The notes under the pieces: generated by a model
What the model was told of the DNA's origin: nothing
Seen by the model: only the letters and a program-made list of their open reading frames with translations
Database searches by the model: none
Shown here: one piece after another, positions 1-9,734 of the stretch
Layout: each line of letters opens with the position of its first letter
Position numbering within the stretch: position 1 is the first letter of the stretch
Position numbers and translations under genes: made by a program
Origin: Bradyrhizobium sp. CB1650
Lineage (GTDB): Bacteria; Pseudomonadota; Alphaproteobacteria; Rhizobiales; Xanthobacteraceae
Reading direction: 5' to 3'
NCBI RefSeq assembly: GCF_029761915.1
Contig: NZ_CP121695.1
Coordinates: 9,366,300-9,430,299 of the forward strand
DNA: 64,000 nt

Positions 1-920
1 ATCAGGAACGCGCCTTCCATGCCATAGCGGTGATCATTGTCGGCGATGCCGAGCGGGGTGCCATGCGCCATGTCGGTGATGGTGTAGGATTCGACGAGGG
101 TCTCCCCGTTCCTGTTCCACCAGGCCTGGCGCGGATAGCCGTCGACATCGGTCTCCGCCATCGGCTCCGCCGGCAGGTCATGCAGGTCGAGCCACTGCTT
201 GACGATCTCGTTGGCATTGCCGGGGTTGACGGTGCGGTCGGCGCTGCCGTGCCACACCGAGATTTTCGGCCAGGGGCCGCGATGGTCCGAAGCGTTGCGC
301 ACGAGATCGCCGAGCGCTCCCGCGGATCGCTCCGGTGAATGGAACATGCCGTCCAGTGCTTCGCGCAGGTTGGACGCGATGCCGTAGGGAAGGCCGGCGA
401 TCACGGCGCCGGCCGCAAATGCTTCGGGATAAGTCGCAAGCAGCACCGACGTCATGCCGCCGCCGGCGGACAGGCCGGTGATGAAGACGCGCCGCGCATC
501 GATGTCATGCGCATCGACCATGTGCGCGATCATCTGGCGGATCGAACGCGCTTCGCCGCTGTCGCGCGCGGTGTCTTCCGGATTGAACCAGTTGAAGCAG
601 GTGTTGGCGTTGTTGACGCGCTGCTGCTCGGGCATCAACAGCGCAAAGCCGTAGTGGCTTGCGAGCGTCGACCATCCCGCACCGAGATCGTAGGACGCCG
701 CAGTCTGGCCGCAGCCATGCAGCACGACGACGAGCGCGCGCGGCTGCTGCAACTGCGCCGGCACGAACGCGAACATGCGCAGATTGCCGGGATTGGCGCC
801 GAAGCTCGTGATTTCTTCCAATGGGCTGGATGACTCGGCGCTGTTGCCGAACTCGGCGAGGCGCAGACCGTCCAGCTTTGGCAGACGTCTTAGAAGATCG
901 ACATTTCTGGCTAACGACAC
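1..920 (-). CDS. PHB depolymerase-family esterase, 3' end outside window
   Basis: Alpha/beta-hydrolase of the poly(3-hydroxybutyrate) depolymerase / LpqC-like esterase family, which hydrolyses polyester or other ester bonds. About 306 codons are visible and the frame runs off the left edge of the window. An oxyanion-hole segment LHGCGQTAASY is followed by the nucleophile box GLSAGGGM (Ser about residue 151), an acid in HGSADRTVNP (Asp about 228) and the catalytic His in MAHGTPLG (about 286), so the catalytic part is complete. I chose the GTG at 920 because AGGAAG lies six bases upstream and no ATG lies close by in frame. No secretion signal is obvious, so an intracellular enzyme is more likely than a secreted depolymerase. 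The true polyester substrate cannot be told from sequence. Confidence 0.85.
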   Translation of the reverse strand, partial: MSLARNVDLLRRLPKLDGLRLAEFGNSAESSSPLEEITSFGANPGNLRMFAFVPAQLQQPRALVVVLHGCGQTAASYDLGAGWSTLASHYGFALLMPEQQRVNNANTCFNWFNPEDTARDSGEARSIRQMIAHMVDAHDIDARRVFITGLSAGGGMTSVLLATYPEAFAAGAVIAGLPYGIASNLREALDGMFHSPERSAGALGDLVRNASDHRGPWPKISVWHGSADRTVNPGNANEIVKQWLDLHDLPAEPMAETDVDGYPRQAWWNRNGETLVESYTITDMAHGTPLGIADNDHRYGMEGAFL

Positions 921-1061
921 GGCAACTTCCTGGTGGGCGACTTTCAACGTTCACCCAAACCAAATAGTTGCTGCAGCGCAAAATAAAAAGGCCGTGTACT
1001 GTCGATGGGCCCGGAATCACTGGAAAACCCGCAGGAATCCGCAGATATGATCCGCAATGCC

Positions 1062-2492
1062 TCAACTTCGTGCAGATGCGCGGCGCATCCACGCCAGAAA
1101 TGCGGCGCAGATCATGATTAACGTCGCAAAGGAGGCGAGCGAGATGGAGAATCCTGCGCGCGCTGATTGCAAACTTTCGACGGCGAAGAAGACTGCGCCG
1201 ATTGCGGCCACTCCGGCCGCATTTCCGATCTGCGCCGTCGTGCCATACATGCCGGATGCAGAGCCCGCAGCAGCGGGCTTCACTGTCGAGAGAACGGCGC
1301 CGGAGAGCGGTGCCATCACCAACCCCTGGCCGTAGCCGAAGATGATCATGGTGAGCGCGAGCCAGACCGGCGTCGGTGCATCGGCATAAGCCGTCACGAG
1401 CGCAAGCGCGGCAAGGCCGGCGATCTGAAGCGCGCACCCCTCGATCAACACCTTGGTGCCGCGATGCCGCGCCCGCACGCCGCTGTGGCGCGACGCCACC
1501 ACGAAGGCGAGCGCCAACGGAATGAAGGCCATGCCGGCCCACAGCGGCGGGATCTTCAACCCTCTCTGCATGAACAGCGTAATGACCAGATAGAACGAGA
1601 GGTTGGCGACGAAGAAGAAAAAGGCGGCACCGAGGCCACGCAGGAAGCCCGCGTCCGACAGCAGCGTGAGATCGATCAGCGGCATGCCGCCGGCGTGCGC
1701 AACCGCATGTTCGAGCTTCAGGAACGCGGCAAGGATCGCGCCGCCGATCGCCATCACCGCCCACAGCCACGGCGCCCAGCCGACGTCATGACCGAACAAC
1801 AACGGCCCGATCAGGCAAAGCAGGCCGGCGAACAGGACGATGCTGCCCTTGATGTCGAGCCGGGTGCCGGCCCGGCGCGGCACCGACGGCATGATGCGCC
1901 ACGCGGCGCCGGCGATGACGAGACCGCACGGCACGTTGACGAAGAACACCGAGCGCCAGCCGGTGCCCGCAAGATCGAGCGTGACCAGGAGGCCGCCGAG
2001 CAGGAAGCCGGCGGCGCCGGCAAGTCCGAGCACGATGCCATAGATGCCGAAGGCGCGGCTGCGCGACTCATCGGTGAACAAGAGGTGCAGCGTCGCCAGC
2101 ACCTGCGGCACCATCAGCGCCGCGGTGGCGCCCTGCGCCAGCCGCGCGATGATCAGCTCCGCGCCGGATTGCGCAAGCCCGCACCACAGCGACGTCGCGG
2201 TGAAGCCGAGCACGCCGGCCAGGAACACGTTCTTGGTACCGTGGATGTCGCCGAGCCGGCCGCCGGTGACGACCAGCGTGGCATAGGCGATCAGGTAGAT
2301 CGCGATCACGGATTCGATCTGCGCCGGCGTCGCATGCAGATCCACCGCGATGGTGGGGATGGCGACGTTGACCACGAAGGCATCGACCCCGAACATGAAC
2401 TGCGCGGCCACGACGATCGCCAGCACCCACCAGCGGCGGGGCGAATCGACTTGCTGCGTGACGATCTGATGCATCGGCGCGGGGACCTTCAA
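1062..2492 (-). CDS. MFS transporter, DHA2-type (14 helices)
   Basis: A 476-residue inner-membrane protein of the major facilitator superfamily, drug:H+ antiporter-2 type. The first helix carries the typical VDAFVVNVAIPTIAVDL stretch and the loop after helix 2 has GGRLGDIHGTKN, the family motif A. Length and helix density fit 14 transmembrane segments. Members export drugs, dyes or metabolites by proton antiport; the substrate here is unknown. The start is the ATG at 2492. The gene stands alone between the esterase and a palindromic repeat, with no adjacent TetR regulator or membrane-fusion protein to hint at a substrate. Confidence 0.88.
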   Translation of the reverse strand: MKVPAPMHQIVTQQVDSPRRWWVLAIVVAAQFMFGVDAFVVNVAIPTIAVDLHATPAQIESVIAIYLIAYATLVVTGGRLGDIHGTKNVFLAGVLGFTATSLWCGLAQSGAELIIARLAQGATAALMVPQVLATLHLLFTDESRSRAFGIYGIVLGLAGAAGFLLGGLLVTLDLAGTGWRSVFFVNVPCGLVIAGAAWRIMPSVPRRAGTRLDIKGSIVLFAGLLCLIGPLLFGHDVGWAPWLWAVMAIGGAILAAFLKLEHAVAHAGGMPLIDLTLLSDAGFLRGLGAAFFFFVANLSFYLVITLFMQRGLKIPPLWAGMAFIPLALAFVVASRHSGVRARHRGTKVLIEGCALQIAGLAALALVTAYADAPTPVWLALTMIIFGYGQGLVMAPLSGAVLSTVKPAAAGSASGMYGTTAQIGNAAGVAAIGAVFFAVESLQSARAGFSISLASFATLIMICAAFLAWMRRASARS

Positions 2493-2562
2493 TGTCGTTG
2501 CCCGATGATTTCAGATCGCATGAGGCGCCGCGATTACCCCGGAGGTAGGATTCCTTCTCTTC

Positions 2563-2713
2563 GCCTCTCCCCGCCTGCGGGGAGAGGCCGGATCGCATCG
2601 CAAGATGCGATCCGGGTGAGGGGGAGCTTCTGCGGAGTCCATCTGTCACTGAGTTTGCGGAAGCGGCCCCTCACCCCGACCCTCTCCCCGCGAAGAGCGG
2701 GGAGAGGGAGAAG
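2563..2713. repeat. Intergenic palindromic repeat cluster (CTCTCCCC type)
   Basis: The 334-base gap between the MFS gene and the monooxygenase gene holds no gene but a cluster of inverted repeats. CCTCTCCCCGCCTGCGGGGAGAGG forms one hairpin core, GGATCGCATC/GATGCGATCC another, and CCCTCTCCCCGCGAAGAGCG with its complement a third. Similar GC-rich elements recur at 12.9-13.0 kb. They look like REP-type dispersed elements and may act as transcript ends for the flanking genes. Confidence 0.75.
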
Positions 2714-2826
2714 AAACCACGCATGCCCGCATTCCGCCGCGCGGGAGATGGCGCGATTGCCTTCGCATCCGCCAGCACGTAGCCTCGCGCGGCCAACAAA
2801 CAGAAAATCAAGCCGGAGAGAACGCC

Positions 2827-4062
2827 ATGGCGCGCCTGAAATTCGGAGCCTTTCTTGCCCCGCATCATCCGATCGGGGAGCATCCGATGCTCCAGTTCCG
2901 GCGCGATCTCGATCTCGTCGAGCAGCTCGATGCGCTCGGCTATGACGAGTTCTGGTGCGGCGAGCATCATTCTTCCGGCTGGGAGATGATCGCCTCGCCC
3001 GAGATGTTCCTGGCCGCGGCCGGCGAGCGCACCAAGCGCATCAGGCTCGGCACCGGCGTGGTGTCGCTGCCCTATCACCATCCCTTCAACGTCGCCCAGC
3101 GCATGGTGCAGCTCGACCACATGACCGGCGGCCGCGCCATTTTCGGCTCCGGCCCCGGCGCGCTGGCCTCGGATGCACACACGCTCGGCATCGACCCGAT
3201 GACCCAGCGCGACCGCCAGGACGAGGCGATCGCCGTCATCCGCCGTCTCTTCAACGGCGAGCGCGTCACCGCCAAGAGCGACTGGTTCACCATGAACGAC
3301 GCCGCGCTCCAGATCCTGCCGCTGCAGGAGGAGATGCCGTTCGTCGTGGCCTCGCAGATCTCGCCGTCCGGCATGACGCTTGCCGGCAAGTACGGTATCG
3401 GCATCATCTCGCTGGGCTCGATGACGACGCAGGGCCTGATGTCGCTGCAGCAGCAATGGCAGTTCGCCGAGGATGCCGCGAAGAAGCACGGCACCACGGT
3501 CAGCCGCGCCGACTGGCGCGTGCTGCTGACCTGGCACATCGCCGAGACCCGCGAGCAGGCCCGCCGCGAGGCCGGCGCCGGCCTGATGCGCTGGCACAAC
3601 GAATATAATGTCGGCACGCTGCAGCGGCCGGGACTGACCGCGTTCTCGTCGCCCGACGAGGCTGTGGACAAGACCGCCTTCGTCGAGGGCGCCGCGTCCA
3701 CCATCGGCACGCCCGACGATCTCGTCAAGATGATCAAGAACGTGATGCAGGTGTCCGGCGGCGTCGGCGCCGTCATCGGCTTCGTGCACGACTGGGCCAA
3801 TCCGGAGAACACGCGCCGGAGCTGGGACCTGGTGGCGCGCTACGTGGTGCCGGAGATCAACGGCTATATCGAGTCCTTGCGCAAGTCGCAAAAATTCGTG
3901 ATCGAGAACCGGGCCATCTTCGAGCGCGCGGGCCAGGCCGTGATGGCCAAGATCATGGAGAACGAGAAGGCCGCCGAGGCGCTGAAGCTGACCGGACCGG
4001 GCCGCGTCGCAATTCCGGCCGTGAACGCGCCGGACCTGCAGAAGGAAGCGGCGAAGCGGTAG
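2827..4062 (+). CDS. LLM-class flavin-dependent oxidoreductase
   Basis: A 411-residue luciferase-like monooxygenase (bacterial luciferase fold, TIM barrel using reduced FMN or F420 supplied by a reductase). The N-terminus MARLKFGAFLAPHHP, the segment EHHSSGWEMIASPEMFLAAA and the stretch RIRLGTGVVSLPYHHPFNVA are diagnostic of the family. Such enzymes oxidise small organic substrates such as alkanes, sulfonates or nitrilotriacetate-type compounds; the substrate is unknown. It is followed after about 135 bases by a P450 gene on the same strand, so the two may work in one oxidative pathway. No flavin reductase gene is adjacent. Confidence 0.88.
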   Translation: MARLKFGAFLAPHHPIGEHPMLQFRRDLDLVEQLDALGYDEFWCGEHHSSGWEMIASPEMFLAAAGERTKRIRLGTGVVSLPYHHPFNVAQRMVQLDHMTGGRAIFGSGPGALASDAHTLGIDPMTQRDRQDEAIAVIRRLFNGERVTAKSDWFTMNDAALQILPLQEEMPFVVASQISPSGMTLAGKYGIGIISLGSMTTQGLMSLQQQWQFAEDAAKKHGTTVSRADWRVLLTWHIAETREQARREAGAGLMRWHNEYNVGTLQRPGLTAFSSPDEAVDKTAFVEGAASTIGTPDDLVKMIKNVMQVSGGVGAVIGFVHDWANPENTRRSWDLVARYVVPEINGYIESLRKSQKFVIENRAIFERAGQAVMAKIMENEKAAEALKLTGPGRVAIPAVNAPDLQKEAAKR

Positions 4063-4198
4063 GCCGCATCGCGGCCACACAGGTGGCCGCGTTCACACAT
4101 GACAGCCGCCGGCCTGTGCTATGCTGGGGCGCGGCGCGGGCCGCCAATCAAGCCGCGGCCGCGCCGTTCGGCCCAGTCAGCCAACCGGAGCACTCGTC

Positions 4199-5575
4199 AT
4201 GTCGATGCAGAATGTCGTCTCGCCTGCGCTCGGCTATACCGCGCCCAAGCGCAACGAGCTGACGCACATCCCCGGCGACGAGGGCTGGGCGATCATCGGC
4301 AAGACCTTGCAGGTGCTGGCCGATCCCAAGGGCCATATCGAGCGAAACGGCGCTAAATACGGCCTGGTCTACCGCACTCATATTTTCGGCGAGACCAACA
4401 TCGTGCTGCTCGGGCCCGAGGCCAACGAGCTCGTGCTGTTCGACCAGCAAAAGCTGTTCTCGTCGACCCATGGCTGGAACAAGGTGCTCGGCCTGCTGTT
4501 TCCGCGCGGGTTGATGCTGCTCGATTTCGACGAGCACCGCCTGCACCGCAAGACGCTCTCGGTCGCCTTCAAGTCCGGACCGATGAAATCCTATCTTGCC
4601 GATCTCGACAGGGGCATCGCGGCGCGGGTGGCGCAATGGAAGGCGAAGCCGGGCGTGATGCGGCTCTACCCGGCGATGAAGCAGCTCACGCTCGATCTCG
4701 CCGCGACGTCCTTCCTCGGCGCCGACATCGGGCCGGAGGTCGACGAGATCAACCGCGCCTTCGTCGACATGGTGGCCGCCGCCGTCGCGCCGATCCGCCG
4801 GCCGCTGCCGGGCACGCAGATGGCGCGCGGCGTGAAGGGACGCAAGCGCATCGTCGCCTATTTCCGCGAACAGATCCCGCTTCGCCGCGCAAGGCAAGGC
4901 GGCGAGGACTTGTTCACCCAGCTCTGCCACGCCACCCATGAGGACGGCGCGCTCTTGTCCGAGCAGGACATCATCGACCACATGAGCTTCCTGATGATGG
5001 CCGCGCACGACACGCTGACGTCGTCGCTCACATCCTTTATCGGCGAGCTCGCCGCGCATCCGGATTGGCAGAGCAGGTTGCGCGATGAGGTCTCGGCGCT
5101 CGGCCTGCCTGCGGACGCACCGACCAGCTTCGATGATCTCGAGAAAATGCCCCTGTCGGAGATGGCCTTCAAGGAAGCGCTGCGGATCAAGCCGCCCGTG
5201 CCCTCGATGCCGCGCCGCGCCATGCGCGATTTCACCTTCCGGGGATACAATATCCCAGCCGGCACGGCGATCGGCGTCAATCCGCTCTTTACGCACCACA
5301 TGAAGGACATCTGGCCGGAGCCGGACCACTTCGATCCGCTGCGCTTCACCGATGAGGCGCAGCGCAATCGCCACCGCTTCGCCTGGGTGCCGTTCGGCGG
5401 CGGCGCGCATATGTGCCTGGGCCTGCACTTCGCCTACATGCAGGCGAAATGCTTTGCGCGGCATTTCCTGCAGAACATCGAGGTGTCGCTGCAGCCCGGC
5501 TACACGCCGGACTGGCAGATGTGGCCGATCCCGAAGCCGCGGGACGGGCTGCGGGTGGTGGTGAAGGCGGTGTGA
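4199..5575 (+). CDS. Cytochrome P450
   Basis: A 458-residue heme-thiolate monooxygenase. The heme-binding loop VPFGGGAHMCLG places the ligand Cys at about residue 406, the K-helix ExxR is in FKEALRI, and the I-helix oxygen-binding region reads MMAAHDTLTSS, a variant of the usual AGxDTT. No membrane anchor is seen, so the protein is probably soluble and needs a separate ferredoxin and reductase, which are not encoded nearby. A longer frame starts at 4121, but the ATG at 4199 is preferred because CCGGAG lies about ten bases upstream. Its neighbours are a flavin monooxygenase and an SDR, which suggests a small oxidative cluster of unknown substrate. Confidence 0.9.
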   Translation: MSMQNVVSPALGYTAPKRNELTHIPGDEGWAIIGKTLQVLADPKGHIERNGAKYGLVYRTHIFGETNIVLLGPEANELVLFDQQKLFSSTHGWNKVLGLLFPRGLMLLDFDEHRLHRKTLSVAFKSGPMKSYLADLDRGIAARVAQWKAKPGVMRLYPAMKQLTLDLAATSFLGADIGPEVDEINRAFVDMVAAAVAPIRRPLPGTQMARGVKGRKRIVAYFREQIPLRRARQGGEDLFTQLCHATHEDGALLSEQDIIDHMSFLMMAAHDTLTSSLTSFIGELAAHPDWQSRLRDEVSALGLPADAPTSFDDLEKMPLSEMAFKEALRIKPPVPSMPRRAMRDFTFRGYNIPAGTAIGVNPLFTHHMKDIWPEPDHFDPLRFTDEAQRNRHRFAWVPFGGGAHMCLGLHFAYMQAKCFARHFLQNIEVSLQPGYTPDWQMWPIPKPRDGLRVVVKAV

Positions 5576-5583
5576 GCACCCCA

Positions 5584-5671
5584 GTCGTCGTTGCGAGCGA
5601 AGCGAAGCAATCCAGACCGCAACCGCGGAAACATCATGGATTGCTTCGTCGCTTCGCTCCTCGCAATGACG
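5584..5671. repeat. Dispersed palindrome, GTCATTGCGAGCG family
   Basis: A palindromic element in which TTGCGAGCGAAGCGAAGCAA on the left is matched by an inverted copy ending GCTCCTCGCAATGACGG on the right, with a short variable centre. A second copy lies at 51433-51520. The pair lies between two convergent genes (P450 and SDR), where it could end transcription from both sides. This element type is seen in the core-like flanks of the window but not between 20 and 47 kb. Confidence 0.85.
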
Positions 5672-5675
5672 GAAA

Positions 5676-6518
5676 CTAGCCCGCCCCCTGGTCGAACGCC
5701 TGGCGCAGCGCGACATAGCCCTGCTGCTGCTGGGTCCAGTTGCGGCCGCCGGTGATGGCGCCATCGACGACGAGATCGTGGCCGTTGATGAAGCTCGACT
5801 CGTCGCTCGCCAGGAACACCGCGGCGTGCGCAATGTCGTCGGGAAGGCCCGCGCGCGGAATCGGCTGCGCGCTCTTGTAGACCTCGCGCATCACCGCGGG
5901 CGTCTTCTCTGCGGCTTCGGTCGACAGGCCCAGCGCCTTGCCGAAGATGCCGGTCGCGATCGCTCCGGGAGAGATCGAGTTGACGCGCACGTTGGACTCG
6001 CCGAGTTCCATCGCCGTGCATTTGGTGAGATGGATCACCGCAGCCTTGGCCGCGCCATAGACCATCGAGGAGGAGAAGCCGGCGAGGCGGCCGGCGATGC
6101 TGCCATTGTTGATGATGCTGCCAGAACCCTGCTTCTTCATGTAGGGCGCGGCGTGCTTCATGCCGAGCATGACGCTGCGCACCAGCGTCGCCATCGCCGC
6201 GTCGAAGCGCTCGACCTCGAGGCCCTCGATGCCGCCGGTCTGCGCCGGACCGCCGGCGTTGTTGAAGAGGCAATCGATCCGGCCGAACTTTTCCACTGCA
6301 AGCGCGATCAGCGCGCGCATCTGCTCTTCGACCGTCACGTCCGTCTGGCGGAAGATGCAGGCCGCACCGAGCTGCCTCGCCAGGGCCTCACCCTCCGGTA
6401 TGCGGCGACCTGCGATCACAATTTTGGCACCTTCGGCAACGAAGACTTCGGCCGTACGCAATCCAATTCCGCTCGTCGCACCGGTAATCACCGCAATCTT
6501 GCCGTCCAGCCTGCCCAT
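5676..6518 (-). CDS. SDR-family oxidoreductase
   Basis: A 280-residue classical short-chain dehydrogenase/reductase, NAD(P)-dependent. The cofactor glycine motif TGATSGIG is at residues 12-19, NNAGG at 86-90, and the catalytic Ser, Tyr and Lys are at about 140 (INNGS), 154 and 158 (YGAAK). The product fits a cyclopentanol-dehydrogenase-like or 3-alpha-HSD-like SDR; the substrate is unknown. The frame extends upstream to 6584, but the ATG at 6518 has AGGAA seven bases upstream and begins directly with the Rossmann strand. The gene is convergent with the P450 gene across a palindromic repeat. Confidence 0.9.
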   Translation of the reverse strand: MGRLDGKIAVITGATSGIGLRTAEVFVAEGAKIVIAGRRIPEGEALARQLGAACIFRQTDVTVEEQMRALIALAVEKFGRIDCLFNNAGGPAQTGGIEGLEVERFDAAMATLVRSVMLGMKHAAPYMKKQGSGSIINNGSIAGRLAGFSSSMVYGAAKAAVIHLTKCTAMELGESNVRVNSISPGAIATGIFGKALGLSTEAAEKTPAVMREVYKSAQPIPRAGLPDDIAHAAVFLASDESSFINGHDLVVDGAITGGRNWTQQQQGYVALRQAFDQGAG

Positions 6519-6697
6519 TGAATGTTCCTGTTTTCGAATGATTTGATGCCAATTGGCGGGCACCGGTCGATGCCGAGGCCGCAATGGCCACTATTCCTGC
6601 CCGCTCGCGCCAAGGCAAGCTATGCTTGCGCGCGCGGCATGCATAACATTCTTACCTGCCGCTCGAATTTCGAAACCGCGGCGCAATTGGGCAGCGG

Positions 6698-7660
6698 ATG
6701 AAGCTGGTCGATGAGTTCCGGAAGGGCTGGCAGGGCGTGGCGCCGCCGTCACTCGGCTTGAGCCTCGTCTTCGCGGCAGCCTGCCTGCTGTTGGCAACCC
6801 TGGCGCGCTGGGGCCTCGCCCAAGTACGCCCTGACATTTACTTCACGCCGTATTTCCCGGCCGTGTTCTTTGCCGCCGCATTCGGGGGTTTTCGGATCGG
6901 CATTTTGACGGCGCTCGTCGGCGGCGTGCTGGGTGTCGTCCTGAACTTCGGCGACGCTTTTGCCGATCGCGCGCGATTTGCGCTGCTGGCGATGTATTGG
7001 GCCGTCTGCGCGCTCACCATCTGGGGCGTCGAGCACTATCGCTCGATGCTGGTGGAGCAGCGGCGAATTGCCAAACGCCTGATCGAGGAGGAAGACTATC
7101 GCAAGCTCCTGGTCGACGAGCTGCAGCACCGGCTGAAGAACAAGCTCTCGACGGTGCATGCCGTGCTGCACCAGGTGCTGCACGAGCAACCGCAGGTCTG
7201 GTCCAGGATCGATCCGCGGTTGCGGTCGCTGGCCGCGACCGACGACCTGATCTCGCGGATCGACAACACCGGCTGCGATATCCGGGACCTCCTGATCTCG
7301 GAACTCGGTCCCTACGGCCATGTCCGCTTCACCCTCAACGGCGAGCGACTGTTCCTGCCGGCGAAGCTCGCGGTCACGCTGTCACTGATGTTTCACGAGC
7401 TCGCCACCAATGCGGGCAAATACGGCGCCTTCTCCGCCCCGCGCGGGCTGCTGCAGGTGTCGTGGACCGTCGACGACGATCGCCTGACCATCACCTGGGA
7501 CGAAACCGAGGGCCCGACGGTCGACAAGGTGTCGGAGCCCGGCTTCGGCACCAAATTGCTGAAATCGGCGCTCTCCTCCTTCGATGGCAAGAGCGAGATC
7601 TCGTATCTGAAGACCGGATTGCATTGCATCATGCAATGCCGCATCCCCCGCAAGGGATAG
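6698..7660 (+). CDS. HWE-family sensor histidine kinase
   Basis: A 320-residue membrane histidine kinase. Residues about 15-115 hold three to four hydrophobic helices resembling a DUF4118-type sensor. The phosphoacceptor box is DELQHRLKNKLSTVHAVL with His at about 144; the ATP-binding part has HELATNAGKYGAF and ITWDETEGP, whose WxE signature marks the HWE subfamily common in Rhizobiales. The C-terminal glycine box is GFGTKLL. It has no receiver domain and no response regulator gene is adjacent, so its partner is encoded elsewhere. HWE kinases in this group often feed the general stress response (PhyR), but nothing here shows that link. Confidence 0.85.
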   Translation: MKLVDEFRKGWQGVAPPSLGLSLVFAAACLLLATLARWGLAQVRPDIYFTPYFPAVFFAAAFGGFRIGILTALVGGVLGVVLNFGDAFADRARFALLAMYWAVCALTIWGVEHYRSMLVEQRRIAKRLIEEEDYRKLLVDELQHRLKNKLSTVHAVLHQVLHEQPQVWSRIDPRLRSLAATDDLISRIDNTGCDIRDLLISELGPYGHVRFTLNGERLFLPAKLAVTLSLMFHELATNAGKYGAFSAPRGLLQVSWTVDDDRLTITWDETEGPTVDKVSEPGFGTKLLKSALSSFDGKSEISYLKTGLHCIMQCRIPRKG

Positions 7661-7871
7661 CTCCGCTGTCAATGAAAATGGATCAGGCGGCTCGCTCGCA
7701 GTTTCGGGAAGCGCCGTTGACGCTCTGTTAATGACGATCGCCAGCGCACGTCGCAACGTCGCAAGTTTCCCGCAAAACACCCCCGTATTTCTGCTGACCC
7801 CTTAACCAAACCTAAGAGGGACCTGCGCATGATCGCGTGCATTGCAAAGACGCGCCTGAACAAGAAGATTC

Positions 7872-9614
7872 ATGAGTTCTATGAACGACAGCAAATACTC
7901 CGGCGCGACTGAAGCCGAACTCGGATTTCTCAAGGAAATCATTAGAATGCTGCCGGCGGGCCTGACCGTGCAGGACGAGCGCGGCGAGCTTGTGCTGGTC
8001 AACGATGCTGCCGCCCAGCTCGGCATCGACGGCAGCCGCCCCGCGCAGGATTTGACGCAACGCCGTGATGCCTGCCAGCGGGCGCTGAGAGCCGGCCAGG
8101 CCATCGTCACCGAGGAAGCCTTGCACGACGGCGCCGCGCGCCAGGTGCTGCTCACCACCCATCGGCCGGTCCGCCTCGCCGGCCGCGACCTCCTGATTTC
8201 GGCCTCCGCCGACATCACCGAGCAGAAGAATTTCGAGGACCAGCTTTTCCGCTCCGCCTATTTCGACGAGTTGACCGGACTGCCCTCGCGGCGCGTGATC
8301 GAGCATCGCGCCAACAGCATCCTTGCGCGCGAGAAGACCGGCGAACGCTTCGCGCTTGCCTTCCTCGATGTCGACAATTTCAAGCACATCAACGACTATT
8401 ACGGCCACGCGGTCGGTGATGCGCTGCTGGTCGAGCTATCGAAGCGGCTCGGCCGGGACTTGCGTGAATCCGACATGCTGTCGCGCATCTCCGGCGACGA
8501 ATTCCTGCTCCTGCTCTCGCCGGTCGAGAGCGAGCAGGAGGTCGCCGAATTCATGCAGTCGACGCTGAAGCGGCTGACCGCGCCCTTCTTCATCGACAAT
8601 TCCGAGATCTTCGCCTCCACCTCCGTCGGCGTCAGCCTGTACCCTGATCATGGCCGCAGCTTCGAGATGCTGCGGCAGAATGCCGACATCGCGATGTACC
8701 GGATCAAGAACAACGGCAAAGGCACGGCGGCCTTCTTCGACGCCAGCATGGAGCGCGAGGCGCTCGCGCGCATGAAGATCGAGCAGTCGCTGCGGCTCGC
8801 GATCCTCGAGAAGCGCTTCTGCTGCGCATTTCAGTCCAAGGTCGACATCAGGACGCAGGCGGTGAAGGGCATCGAGGCCCTGGTGCGCCTGCGCGACGAC
8901 GAGGGCGTGATCCAGGCGCCCGGTTCCTTCATCAATCTCGCCGGCGAGCTGGGGCTGATCGACGAGCTGACGCATCTCGTGCTCGCCGAGATCGTCAAGT
9001 CGATCGACCTGATCAACGACACGTTCGGCGCCGAAGCCACCATCAGCATCAACGTCGCCGCCAAGCAGGCCGGCAATCCCGAATTCATGCGCAGCTTCGC
9101 GCAGGCGCTGGCAGAAACCGGCTTTCCCAAGCGCTTCATGATCGAGGTGACGGAAGACGCATTCGTTGCCAAGAATCATTTCCAGGCCGAGATCCTGCCG
9201 ATGTTCCGCAAGCTCGGCGTCGGCATCTCGATCGACGATTTCGGCACCGGCTACTCCTCGCTCTCGGCGCTCGCCGACATCACCGCCGACGAGATCAAGA
9301 TCGACCGGTCCTTCATCACCGACATCCATAAGCGCCCGCGCAGCCAGGGCATTTTGCGCGCCATCGAATCCCTGAGCGAGGCACTCGGCATGACCGTCAT
9401 CGCGGAGGGTCTCGAATCCTACGAGGAGCTGGCCTATCTGCAGGCCGCGACCAACATCCGCTACGCTCAGGGTTATTATTTCGCCCGTCCGATCTTCCTC
9501 GAGGAGTTGAAGCTGGCAACGCCGGCCTCGAGCGAGGCACGGGTGAGCGTGGCCAGCCGCCCGATGCAGCAGAACCGGCAGGGCTATTCGCGGGCGAGCG
9601 GGTACCGGCGGTAG
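7872..9614 (+). CDS. PAS-GGDEF-EAL cyclic-di-GMP protein
   Basis: A 580-residue, apparently soluble protein with a PAS-like sensor (about 20-120), a GGDEF domain (about 130-295) and an EAL domain (about 305-560). The diguanylate cyclase signature reads SGDEF at residues 207-211, so the first glycine is replaced by serine, which may lower or keep activity. The phosphodiesterase domain keeps EAL at 335-337, IEVTED, DDFGTGYSS and AEGLES, so c-di-GMP hydrolysis is likely. The start ATG at 7872 has only a weak ribosome site (AAGAAG); an ATG three codons on is possible. It stands between a kinase and a sigma-54 activator. Confidence 0.88.
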   Translation: MSSMNDSKYSGATEAELGFLKEIIRMLPAGLTVQDERGELVLVNDAAAQLGIDGSRPAQDLTQRRDACQRALRAGQAIVTEEALHDGAARQVLLTTHRPVRLAGRDLLISASADITEQKNFEDQLFRSAYFDELTGLPSRRVIEHRANSILAREKTGERFALAFLDVDNFKHINDYYGHAVGDALLVELSKRLGRDLRESDMLSRISGDEFLLLLSPVESEQEVAEFMQSTLKRLTAPFFIDNSEIFASTSVGVSLYPDHGRSFEMLRQNADIAMYRIKNNGKGTAAFFDASMEREALARMKIEQSLRLAILEKRFCCAFQSKVDIRTQAVKGIEALVRLRDDEGVIQAPGSFINLAGELGLIDELTHLVLAEIVKSIDLINDTFGAEATISINVAAKQAGNPEFMRSFAQALAETGFPKRFMIEVTEDAFVAKNHFQAEILPMFRKLGVGISIDDFGTGYSSLSALADITADEIKIDRSFITDIHKRPRSQGILRAIESLSEALGMTVIAEGLESYEELAYLQAATNIRYAQGYYFARPIFLEELKLATPASSEARVSVASRPMQQNRQGYSRASGYRR

Positions 9615-9734
9615 AGACAGTCGGCGCAACACCTTCGATGTCGTCATGGCGAAAGCCAGGATTTACCCCCGGGAGGAGTTGCTGCGCGAAACTGACAACT
9701 ACGTGTCGTCGCCAAACCACTCCCTGAGGCAATG

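Noticed and set aside
505..1770. 421-residue minus-strand frame spanning the esterase and MFS genes
   Set aside because: It crosses the gap and both real genes out of frame, and its product is Arg/Cys-rich without domains.
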